From contig JBJXDY010000113.1 of the NCBI GenBank assembly GCA_046154965.1, forward strand, positions 12,301 through 76,300: a stretch of 64,000 nucleotides of DNA, read 5' to 3'. Position 1 is the stretch's first letter; every line of letters starts with the position of its first letter. The notes beneath the pieces are model-generated. The model searched no databases. It saw only the letters and a program-made list of their open reading frames with translations, and was not told the DNA's origin. The position numbers were made by a program, and so were the translations under genes. Source of the stretch: DATKFM01 sp046154965. Lineage in GTDB: Bacteria > Pseudomonadota > Alphaproteobacteria > Dongiales > Dongiaceae. Shown here in pieces: positions 8,258 to 15,505 of the stretch.

Positions 8258-9268
8258 CTAGCGCGATTTGGCAAACTGGTCGAAGGCCACGGCGAGCACG
8301 ATGATGACGCCGATGATGATCTGCTGGACATAGGGCGAGACGTTCAGCAGCACCAGGCCGTTGAGCAACACGCCGATCAGGATCGAGCCGACGACGGTGC
8401 CCCAGACGCTGCCGGTGCCGCCGAACAGGCTGGTGCCGCCGATGACGACCGAGGCGATGACCGTCAGTTCATAACCGATGCCGGCCACCGCCTCCGATGA
8501 ATTCAGCCGCGCCGACAGCACGAAACCGGCCAGGCCGGCGAAGAATCCGACGATGACATAGACCAGCACCAGCACGCGGCGCACCGGCAGGCCGGCCAGC
8601 CGCGCCGCCTCCGGATTGCCGCCGACGGCATAGACGTGGCGGCCGAAGCGCGTATAGGTCAGCACGATATGGGCCAGCGCGGCGAAGGCGAGGAACACGA
8701 TCGCCGGCACCGGCATCGGCCCGATGCGGCCCTGACCCCACCAGACATAGGCTTGGTCGAAGCCGCTGATCGGTCCGCCGCCGGCGATCAGCAGGGCCGC
8801 GCCGCGAAAAACGGAGAGCCCGCCCAGGGTCACCACGAAGGGAGGCACCTTCAGCCGGGTGATGGAGAATCCCTGCAGCCAGCCGCCGGCCACGCCGACG
8901 AGCACCGCCACGATCATGGCTGGGAACCAGCCGTAGCCGGCCGCCTCGGTCGCAGCACCCACGGAAAAGCGCAATTCGATGCCGCCCTTGGCGACAATGG
9001 CGGCCGCCAGCCCCGCCAGCGCCAGCAGCGAGCCTACGGACAGATCGATCCCGGCCGTGAGGATCACGAAGGTCATGCCGATGGCCACCAGCCCGGTGAT
9101 GGAAATCTGCCGCATGACGTTGAACAGATTTACCGAGGACAGGAACCGCGGTTCCAGGATCGCGAACACGATCATCAGCGCGACCAGGAAGATGACAGGG
9201 GCGAATTGGCCGAGACGGCGGATCAACACGCGCCGGTCGCTACTGCTGCTCTCCGCCGTCTGGGTCAT
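8258..9268 (-). CDS. Ribose-type ABC transporter permease (RbsC/BPD_transp_2 family)
   Basis: A 336-residue inner-membrane permease of the ribose/xylose/galactose (CUT2) family. It has about ten TM segments and the conserved block ITGLVAIGMTFVILTAGIDL then SVGSLLAL, plus RFGRHVYAVGGNPEAARLAG and the final GVIIVLAVAFDQ. It forms the membrane channel of the importer encoded with the ATPase just upstream (gap 22 bases) and the binding protein. Normal length. CUT2 relatives move pentoses, hexoses, autoinducer-2 and nucleosides. Confidence 0.92.
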   Translation of the reverse strand: MTQTAESSSSDRRVLIRRLGQFAPVIFLVALMIVFAILEPRFLSSVNLFNVMRQISITGLVAIGMTFVILTAGIDLSVGSLLALAGLAAAIVAKGGIELRFSVGAATEAAGYGWFPAMIVAVLVGVAGGWLQGFSITRLKVPPFVVTLGGLSVFRGAALLIAGGGPISGFDQAYVWWGQGRIGPMPVPAIVFLAFAALAHIVLTYTRFGRHVYAVGGNPEAARLAGLPVRRVLVLVYVIVGFFAGLAGFVLSARLNSSEAVAGIGYELTVIASVVIGGTSLFGGTGSVWGTVVGSILIGVLLNGLVLLNVSPYVQQIIIGVIIVLAVAFDQFAKSR

Positions 9269-9290
9269 TGCCCCGCCCCTCTTCTCGGAC

Positions 9291-10817
9291 TCACGCGGCT
9301 CGCGCTTCGCCCATGGTCATCAGCGACATCAGCTTCCGCTCGGTCGCTTCATCGCGGCCGACCTCGCCGGAGATTCGCCCGCTATGCATGGTGATGATGC
9401 GGTCGCTGATCGCCAGCACTTCCGGCAATTCCGAGGAAATCGCGATGATGGCGATACCCTGCGTGGCCATGTCGTGCAGCAGCTGGTGCACTTCGGCCTT
9501 GGCGCCCACATCGATGCCGCGGGTCGGTTCGTCGACGATCAGGATGCGCGGCTCCAGCGCCAGCCAGCGGGCCAGGATCACCTTCTGCTGATTGCCGCCG
9601 GACAGGTTCTTCACCTTCTGCTCGCCGTTGGCCATGCGGATGTTGAGCGCGGCGCGGTAGCGCTCCATCAGCGCGCGCTCCGCGTCGGCGCGGACGAAGC
9701 CGAGCCGCAGGAACTTGCCAAGCGCCGCAATGCTCAGGTTTTCGCGGACCGCGAGTTCGAGGAACAGCGCCTGCTGCTTTCGGTCCTCGGGCACCAGGCC
9801 GATACCGGCGGCGATGGCGTCGCGGGGCGAATTGATGCTCAGCGGCTTGCCGTCGATGGTCACCGTGCCGGCGGTCCGCGGATCGGCGCCGAACAGGCAG
9901 CGCGCCAGCTCCGTCCGCCCGGAGCCGACCAGCCCGGCAATGCCCAGGATTTCGCCGCGGCGCAGCGCCAGCGACACGTCCTGCAGCACCACGGCGCGGG
10001 GATCGGTGACGGCGCCGCGCCGCGACAGCCCTTTCACTTCCATCACGGTACTGCCGGGTATGCGCAGCGGCAGTGGCTTGAACAACTCCGCCGCCGAGCG
10101 GCCGACCATCATCCTGATGATGCTGTCGATGGTCAGGCCGGCGATCTCGGCCTGGCCGCTCGGCCGGCCGTCGCGCAGCACGGTGATGCGGTCGCAAATC
10201 TGCAGCACTTCCGGCAGACGGTGGGTGACGAAGATGGTGCTGATGCCCGATTGCTTGAGGTTCCGCACAATCTGGAACAGTCGCTGGGTCTCCGTTTCGG
10301 ACAGCGCCGAGGTCGGCTCGTCCATCACGATCAGCTGCGAGCGCATGGAGAGGGCGCGGGCGATCTCCACCATCTGCTGCTGGGCGACCGAGAGATCGCG
10401 CACCAGCGAGGCCGCCGGCAGGTCCAGCCCATGCTGCTTGGCCAATTCCAGCGTGGCCCGGCGCATTTCCGCCCAGCTCACAAACGGCCCGGACACCGGC
10501 TCGCGGCCGAGGAACAGGTTCTCCTCCACGGTCATGGAAGGGATCAGGTTGAATTCCTGATAGATGGTGACGATCCCCAGCGCCTGCGCCGCCTGGGGAT
10601 TGGGCAGGGTCACAACTGCCCCGGCGAATTCGATCTCCCCGGCATCTGGCGTCTGGGCGCCCGCGAGAATCTTCAGCAGCGTGGATTTGCCGGCGCCGTT
10701 CTCGCCCAGCAGGCCATGCACTTCACCTTCGCCCACCTCCAGGGCGACGTTGTCCAGCGCCTGCACGCCGGGGAAGCGCTTGACAATCCCGGTCATCCGC
10801 AGCAGCGGGCGCGGCAT
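9291..10817 (-). CDS. Ribose-type ABC transporter double ATPase (RbsA/MglA family)
   Basis: A 508-residue ATPase with two tandem ABC domains. The first has Walker A GENGAGKSTLL and signature LSVAQQQMVEIARAL with VMDEPTSAL. The second has a degenerate Walker A GLVGSGRTELARC and signature LSGGNQQKVILARWL with IVDEPTRGID. Asymmetric sites of this kind are typical of RbsA/MglA. It energises uptake through the adjacent permease. It is the second gene of the operon, separated from the binding-protein gene by 62 bases that contain a stem-loop. Confidence 0.93.
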   Translation of the reverse strand: MPRPLLRMTGIVKRFPGVQALDNVALEVGEGEVHGLLGENGAGKSTLLKILAGAQTPDAGEIEFAGAVVTLPNPQAAQALGIVTIYQEFNLIPSMTVEENLFLGREPVSGPFVSWAEMRRATLELAKQHGLDLPAASLVRDLSVAQQQMVEIARALSMRSQLIVMDEPTSALSETETQRLFQIVRNLKQSGISTIFVTHRLPEVLQICDRITVLRDGRPSGQAEIAGLTIDSIIRMMVGRSAAELFKPLPLRIPGSTVMEVKGLSRRGAVTDPRAVVLQDVSLALRRGEILGIAGLVGSGRTELARCLFGADPRTAGTVTIDGKPLSINSPRDAIAAGIGLVPEDRKQQALFLELAVRENLSIAALGKFLRLGFVRADAERALMERYRAALNIRMANGEQKVKNLSGGNQQKVILARWLALEPRILIVDEPTRGIDVGAKAEVHQLLHDMATQGIAIIAISSELPEVLAISDRIITMHSGRISGEVGRDEATERKLMSLMTMGEARAA

Positions 10818-10844
10818 CGGGTCCTACAGGATCGCGGGAAAGGC

Positions 10845-10871
10845 GCGGGGGCCCGGGATGCGGACCCCCGC
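10845..10871 (-). promoter_or_regulatory. Intercistronic stem-loop after the binding-protein gene
   Basis: The 62-base gap between the binding-protein and ATPase genes holds an inverted repeat. The strand is GCGGGGGtCC, a 7-base loop, then GGgCCCCCGC, about 9 paired bases with one mismatch. Such loops behind binding-protein genes commonly stabilise the upstream mRNA or attenuate read-through so that more binding protein than ATPase is made. No U-tract follows, so full termination is unlikely. The role is inference. Confidence 0.5.
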
Positions 10872-10879
10872 TGTCGTGC

Positions 10880-11845
10880 CTACTTCACTTCGCCAAGGCG
10901 CTCGGCCTTGTCGAGATTGTCCTTGGTGATGGCGATCGGCGTCAGCAGCACCAGGCTGTTGGCGGGGTCCTTGCCGCCGCGCAGCTTGTCGATGAGAATC
11001 TGCATCGCCTGGGCGCTCTGGCCGCCGGGGAACTGCTCGATGGTGGCGGTCAGGCCGCCGTCCCGCACCGCCGCCAGGGCCTCGGGCAGGGCGTCAAAGC
11101 CCATGATCGCGACTTTGCCCTCCAGGCCGCGGGCCTTCACCGCCTCCATGGCGCCCAGCGCCATGTCGTCGTTGGCAGCGACGATCACATCGGGCGCCTC
11201 CGCCATGCCGGCAAGCCCGGCCTCGGTCACCGACAGGCCCTTGTCGCGCGCGAAGTTGGCGGTCTGCTCGAAGACAAACGTGTATTTGTCCGCCGCCTTG
11301 TCGAGCACGTTGTGCAGGCCCTGATTGCGGTCGATGGCCGGGCTGGCGCCGGGCTGGCCCTGCAGGTTCATGATCTTGGCGCTGTTGGGGAACAGCGCCA
11401 TGACGAGTTCGCCCTGGGCCTCGCCGCCCTTCACATTGTCGGCGCCTACATGGGCCAGGATGCCCTCCACTTTGTCGACACGGCGGTCGACGGTGACGAC
11501 CGGCACGCCGGCATCGATCGCGCCCGCGATCGCCGGCGCCATGGCGTCCACCTCATTGGGGCTGATGACGATGCCCTTGACGCCCTTCACGATGGCCGTC
11601 TCCACATCGGCGGTCTGCTTCGGCGAGGAACCCTGGCCGTCGCTTTCGACGATGGTGATGCCGCCCAGCTTCTCGGCCTCGGACTTGATCGCCGACATCA
11701 TGTGGACGAAAAACGGGAACGCCATGTTCGGCAGCGAGGCGAGGATCTCGATGTTCTCCTGCGCCAGCAGGCGGCGGCCGTCGAGGCCGGTGATGGCAAA
11801 GGCGCTCGCGCCGGCCAACAGGCCGCGCCGTGTAATCCTGATCAT
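10880..11845 (-). CDS. Ribose-type periplasmic sugar/nucleoside-binding protein
   Basis: A 321-residue PBP type 1 binding protein. The N-terminus MIRITRRGLLAGASAFAITG carries a twin-Arg and hydrophobic core, so it may be Tat- or Sec-exported; mature LAQENIEILAS follows. Family landmarks are ADVETAIVKGVKGIVISPNE, GVPVVTVDRRVD and VAANDDMALGAMEAV. ATG at 11845 has GGAGGAG about 6 bases upstream, much better than the in-frame TTG/GTG options further out. It is first gene of the four-gene importer-deaminase operon and should bind the transported solute (ribose-like, possibly a nucleoside). Confidence 0.92.
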   Translation of the reverse strand: MIRITRRGLLAGASAFAITGLDGRRLLAQENIEILASLPNMAFPFFVHMMSAIKSEAEKLGGITIVESDGQGSSPKQTADVETAIVKGVKGIVISPNEVDAMAPAIAGAIDAGVPVVTVDRRVDKVEGILAHVGADNVKGGEAQGELVMALFPNSAKIMNLQGQPGASPAIDRNQGLHNVLDKAADKYTFVFEQTANFARDKGLSVTEAGLAGMAEAPDVIVAANDDMALGAMEAVKARGLEGKVAIMGFDALPEALAAVRDGGLTATIEQFPGGQSAQAMQILIDKLRGGKDPANSLVLLTPIAITKDNLDKAERLGEVK

Positions 11846-12046
11846 TGTTGCTCCTCCCGATTGTGAGACGTAATTCATTCTTCGGCGGTATTCGGCGCCG
11901 CTTCTCGCGATTAGTCTAGGACCCGGTTCGATTTACTGTCAAACATCGGCCTCTCATAGACGATAAGAAGAGCGGCGCGATACGTTCCCGGTCGACGGTG
12001 TCGCGCCAGCAGCCGCGTTAACGTCCCTTGCTCCATTCGCTTCGCC

Positions 12047-12229
12047 GTGCGCCTGAGGGGCATTTCCGGGCCCGTGCAGAGACTGCTGGCGGTGCTGTTG
12101 CCGTGGCGAAACGTTTCGCCGGCCGACCTGGCGCTGGAGCTGATCGCGGCCGGCAAGCTGGAGGATGCGTCGATCAGGCCGAAGGGATCGTCGAAGCCCC
12201 CGGTGATGCAGTCGGCGGCTGCGGAATGA
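12047..12229 (+). CDS. Small hypothetical ORF or gene remnant
   Basis: A 60-codon frame starting with GTG. From about codon 11 it shows strong coding-like codon use with third-position G/C (ctg ctg gcg gtg ctg, then gcc gac ctg gcg ctg gag ctg atc). The product contains QRLLAVLLPWRN and ADLALELIAAGKLEDASIRP, with no family recognised. The frame is open about 87 bases further upstream without a good start or Shine-Dalgarno. It may be a surviving fragment of a decayed gene. It sits between the binding-protein gene and repeat copy 2. Confidence 0.3.
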   Translation: MRLRGISGPVQRLLAVLLPWRNVSPADLALELIAAGKLEDASIRPKGSSKPPVMQSAAAE

Positions 12230-12237
12230 GCTGACCC

Positions 12238-12460
12238 CTCGCCCCCCGGCGCGATCGCGCAGCGATCATCGCCGAGCGGGAGAGGAATGCCACATTCGCG
12301 TCCAGCGAATGTGGCTGGGTAAGGGCCACGCGCACAAATGTTGAGAACTCTTGGCGGCGGCAAACTTACTCGTGGAGACATCGGCGCCGGCCCCCTTACT
12401 CGCGCCATCCGCTGAACGCGGACGTCGCGTGTCTCTCCCTCACTTCGTGGGGGCGAGACG
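12238..12460. repeat. Composite palindromic intergenic repeat, copy 2
   Basis: Second copy of the composite element seen at 7460-7620. It has a perfect 11-bp stem, GCCACATTCGC / GCGAATGTGGC, at 12289-12299 and 12305-12315 around loop gtcca. A degenerate opposite-orientation copy lies at about 12401-12430 (CCATCCGCTGAACGCGG). The flanks are CTCGCCCCCCGGCGCG on the left and GGGGGCGAGACG on the right. The 11846-12477 gap otherwise holds only the short ORF at 12047. Confidence 0.65.
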
Positions 12461-12477
12461 ACAGTGTGCGCTACCGT

Positions 12478-13407
12478 CTAGGCCGAACGGACTTCCTTCG
12501 CCACCGCCTTCTGCCTGTCGAACTCGGCGCGGCGGCGGGCGATCTCCTCCGGCGACAGGCGCGCGATGTTGCAATAGTCGAGTTTCCAGTCGGCGCTCGC
12601 GCTCCAGCGCAACGGCGACTGCACGGTGCTGCGCGCGGCCGGCGCGGAATCCAGCAGCTTCAGGGCGAGATCGAGCGTGAAGGCCTGCGACTCCGCGTCA
12701 TGAGGCCGCCCGGCCGAATTGCCCAGCGGGAAATCCGTGAACAGGAAACGCGGCACGCCGACATACTCCACGATGTCCTTGGCGCTGCCCATGATCACCG
12801 TGGCGATGCCTGACGATTCCAGCGCCCGCGCCGCCAGGCTCACGGTCTGGTGGCAGACCGGGCAGTTGGGCACCAGGATTGCCGCGTCGGCGCCGTCGGC
12901 CTTGCAGCGTGCGACCAGCTCCGGGCAGTCGGTTTCCAGCGTCGTGCGGTGGCTGCGATTGGTGGGCGCGCCGTGGAACCGTGGCGCCACCGCGCCAATG
13001 CGTCCGCTCCCGGCGGCCCGGCGCAATGCGGCCAGCGGAAAGTAGGCCGCCATATCCGTCGCCCGCGTATGCTGGCGGTCGATGGCCACATGGGAGATGC
13101 GCAGATCGGGCGTGCCATCAGCATCGCCAGAATAGACGCGATAGAACTTCGCAGCAGCATTGTACAGGGCGCCCGGCCCCTGATCGCCCTTGTCCGGTTG
13201 GTACGGCGCTGCGGTAGTGATCAGCGCGATCCGGCTCTGCGCCAGGGGTTTGCGAAGCGGCTGGAACGGCGCGTCGGCGTAATGCGCCCACTCGTAAGGC
13301 GCGCCATAGCCCAGTGCCGCATAATACTCGCGGATGCGCGGCAGATAGGGTATCGGTGCATCTTCAGCCGGCGCGAAACCGAATTCGCCGTTCCGCTCGC
13401 TGCTCAC
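12478..13407 (-). CDS. Glycine/sarcosine/betaine reductase component B-like protein
   Basis: A 309-residue protein resembling the selenoprotein B (GrdB/PrdB) family of amino acid reductases. Landmarks are ALITTAAPYQPDKGDQGPG, RISHVAIDRQHTRATDMAAYFPL, LVPNCPVCHQTVSLAARALE and FLFTDFPLGNSAGRP. The presumed active motif is C-P-V-C; no in-frame TGA occurs, so no selenocysteine is used. The other Grd subunits are absent from the window, so it probably has a different redox or lyase role in this aerobic-type organism. Start GTG at 13407. It stands alone. The family assignment is moderately sure; the activity is unknown. Confidence 0.65.
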   Translation of the reverse strand: MSSERNGEFGFAPAEDAPIPYLPRIREYYAALGYGAPYEWAHYADAPFQPLRKPLAQSRIALITTAAPYQPDKGDQGPGALYNAAAKFYRVYSGDADGTPDLRISHVAIDRQHTRATDMAAYFPLAALRRAAGSGRIGAVAPRFHGAPTNRSHRTTLETDCPELVARCKADGADAAILVPNCPVCHQTVSLAARALESSGIATVIMGSAKDIVEYVGVPRFLFTDFPLGNSAGRPHDAESQAFTLDLALKLLDSAPAARSTVQSPLRWSASADWKLDYCNIARLSPEEIARRRAEFDRQKAVAKEVRSA

Positions 13408-13492
13408 GTTTCCGTCTCCATTGGCCGCGCTGTCTCAGTGCCACTTGCCCGCCGGGCCGGTACGCTGGATGCTAACTTCGCCTGACAGTAAC

Positions 13493-13890
13493 ATGAAGCA
13501 TCGGAAGCGCGTGAAGACCATGATCCAGGCACGGATACTCACCGAAGTCGCCGTCACGGCGTTGCTCCTGTCATCAGCCGCGGCGCAGGGAATCAAACCC
13601 TTCAGCCGGGACGGGTTCAGCCTCAGCAAGTCCGACGCGGCCAAGCCGGAGGAATCCACGCAGCCATTCTGCGACCATATCACAGTGCCCCTGGGCACGG
13701 CCCGCGCCAGGAGCAATCCCGGATAGCGGCAACGGCGGCACCGCCACCCTGGTGTCGCGCTTCGAGTACAAGAAGCTGCCCCGCCGGCGCATCCATCATG
13801 ACATCGAACTGGCCAAGATGGCCGATCCCTATCATTTCGACATCGACCGCTGCCAGGTCGCCGACGGATCGTGGAAGCATCTACAGCGCC
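13493..13890 (+). pseudogene. Frameshifted small secreted protein remnant
   Basis: An ATG at 13493 (another at 13520) opens a signal-peptide-like sequence, ILTEVAVTALLLSSAAAQG, and continues to a stop at 13726. Just before that stop, coding character jumps to another frame that reads SGNGGTATLVSRFEYKK, then HHDIELAKMADPYHF and DIDRCQVADGSWK up to about 13885, where it meets the convergent gloB stop. This looks like one exported protein of about 130 residues broken by a frameshift around 13700, with its 3' end lost or overlapped. No family is recognised. A sequencing error is possible. Confidence 0.45.
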
Positions 13891-14658
13891 TCAGAACTCA
13901 TCCTTCCGCCGGCGGATCTCCGCGAACACCGTTGCCGGATCGGCGCCGGCGAGGCCGAGGCCGGCGGCGATGGAGGGCTCATCGGCGCGGAAGAAGGGGT
14001 TGGTCGCCTGCTCCTCGCCGATGGTCGAGGGAATTGTCGCCACGCCGCGCGAGCGCAGATCATCCACCCGCACCGCGCGCATGGCGAGCGCCACATTGCC
14101 GGGCTCGATGGTCAGGGCGAAGCGGGCATTGTTCTGGGTGTATTCGTGGCCGCAATAGACGCGGGTCGCCGCGGGCAGGGTGCGTAGTTTGCCGAGTGAC
14201 GCCCACATCTGCGGCGCCGTGCCCTCGAACATGCGGCCGCAGCCCATGGCGAACAACGTGTCGCCGCAGAACAGGGCCGCGCTCTCCGGGAACCAATAGG
14301 CGATATGGCCGCGGGTATGGCCGGGGATGAACAGGATTTCGGCATGGGTGGTGCCGAACTCGTAGCGCTGGCCTTCTTCGACCGCGATGTCGATGCCGGG
14401 AATGCGGTCCTGATCCGCCTTCGGCCCGACGATCTTGCAGCCGGTGGCCTGCTTCAGCCGCAGATTGCCGCCGGTATGGTCGTGGTGATGATGGGTGTTG
14501 AGCACATGGGTCAGTCCCCAGCCGCGGCCCCGCGCCATCGCCAATACCGGCTCCGCCTCCGACGGATCGACCGCCGCCGTCAGGTTGGCCGCGGGTTCCC
14601 GCACCAGATAGGCGTAGTTGTCTCTCAGCAGGGGGACGAGAACGATTTCCAGCGCCAT
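13891..14658 (-). CDS. gloB: Hydroxyacylglutathione hydrolase (glyoxalase II)
   Basis: A 255-residue metallo-beta-lactamase-fold hydrolase that cleaves S-D-lactoylglutathione to D-lactate and glutathione, the second step of methylglyoxal detoxification. The binuclear metal motif is THHHHDHTGG (H56, H58, D60, H61), with further ligands in IPGHTRGH, FCGDTLF and VYCGHEYT. The C-terminal substrate-binding helices end in EIRRRKDEF. ATG at 14658 is chosen over an in-frame GTG two codons earlier. It diverges from a methyltransferase gene. Confidence 0.95.
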   Translation of the reverse strand: MALEIVLVPLLRDNYAYLVREPAANLTAAVDPSEAEPVLAMARGRGWGLTHVLNTHHHHDHTGGNLRLKQATGCKIVGPKADQDRIPGIDIAVEEGQRYEFGTTHAEILFIPGHTRGHIAYWFPESAALFCGDTLFAMGCGRMFEGTAPQMWASLGKLRTLPAATRVYCGHEYTQNNARFALTIEPGNVALAMRAVRVDDLRSRGVATIPSTIGEEQATNPFFRADEPSIAAGLGLAGADPATVFAEIRRRKDEF

Positions 14659-14732
14659 GGCCACCGGAAGTTACCATTCGAGGCCTCTATTCGCCACGCT
14701 GTTTCGTTAAGGAGTTCTGCTATAGTGGCGCC

Positions 14733-15497
14733 ATGTGGAACGATGTGGTTGATCTCCGGGACTTCTACAACACCCGCATGGGCGAGGTGACGCGGCACCT
14801 GGTGCGGCGCAAGATCCGCTCCATCTGGCCGGAGGTGCGGGGCATGAGCATGCTCGGCCTCGGCTATGCCGTGCCGTTCCTGCGCCAGTTCCGCGAGGAG
14901 GCGGAGCGGGTGATCGCGGTGATGCCGGCGCAGCAAGGCATCCTGCCCTGGCCGCCGGAGGGGCCGAATTGCGCTGCGCTGGCGGACGAGACGGCGCTGC
15001 CGCTGCCCGATGTGTCCGTCGACCGGCTGCTGCTGGTGCATGGTCTGGAATGCGGCGAGCATACGGCCGACATGCTGAAGGAGATGTGGCGGGTGCTGAC
15101 CGGCAGCGGCCGCATCCTGATCGTGGTGCCGAACCGCCGCGGCATCTGGGCCCAGACCGACCGCACGCCCTTCGGCCAGGGCCATCCCTATTCCGCGTCG
15201 CAGCTCTCGAAGGTGCTGCGCGCGAATATGTTTATCCCCATCCAGACCCAGCACGCCCTGTATGTGCCGCCGACGCGTTCGCTGGCGATCCTGTCGACCG
15301 CGCCGGCCTGGGAGCGCATCGGCGCCCGCTGGTTCCCGGCCCTCGGCGGAGTGACGCTGATCGAAGCCGGCAAGCAGATCTATGCCGCCACGGCCGTGCG
15401 GGCAAAGCGGGCGAAAGCGCCTGTTGTCGTGCCGTTCCCGGAGAGTGCCCGCAGCGGCGCCGGCCGCAGCTACCTATCGCCGCCAGAGCAGAAGTAG
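14733..15497 (+). CDS. SAM-dependent methyltransferase (type 11-like)
   Basis: A 254-residue protein with a class I methyltransferase fold. MSMLGLGYAVPFL replaces the usual E/DxGxGxG motif I, DVSVDRLLLVHGLE is motif II, and EMWRVLTGSGRILIVVPNR is the strand after helix D. GQGHPYSASQLSKVL and IEAGKQIYAA are typical of the family found back-to-back with gloB in alphaproteobacteria. The substrate is unknown. The degenerate glycine motif may mean weak SAM binding. It is followed by a convergent regulator gene after 8 bases. Confidence 0.8.
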   Translation: MWNDVVDLRDFYNTRMGEVTRHLVRRKIRSIWPEVRGMSMLGLGYAVPFLRQFREEAERVIAVMPAQQGILPWPPEGPNCAALADETALPLPDVSVDRLLLVHGLECGEHTADMLKEMWRVLTGSGRILIVVPNRRGIWAQTDRTPFGQGHPYSASQLSKVLRANMFIPIQTQHALYVPPTRSLAILSTAPAWERIGARWFPALGGVTLIEAGKQIYAATAVRAKRAKAPVVVPFPESARSGAGRSYLSPPEQK

Positions 15498-15505
15498 CAC
15501 TCCAG

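Noticed and set aside
8979..11324. 781-codon plus-strand frame
   Set aside because: Antisense shadow of the ABC permease, ATPase and binding-protein genes, which have clear family motifs; the plus-strand product is Arg/Gln/His-rich without domains.
11911..12408. 165-codon minus-strand frame in the gap
   Set aside because: Runs through a palindromic repeat, lacks a ribosome binding site, and its codon use is worse than the short plus-strand frame at 12047.
12478..13407. Selenoprotein
   Set aside because: The GrdB-like gene has no in-frame TGA; the motif uses Cys.
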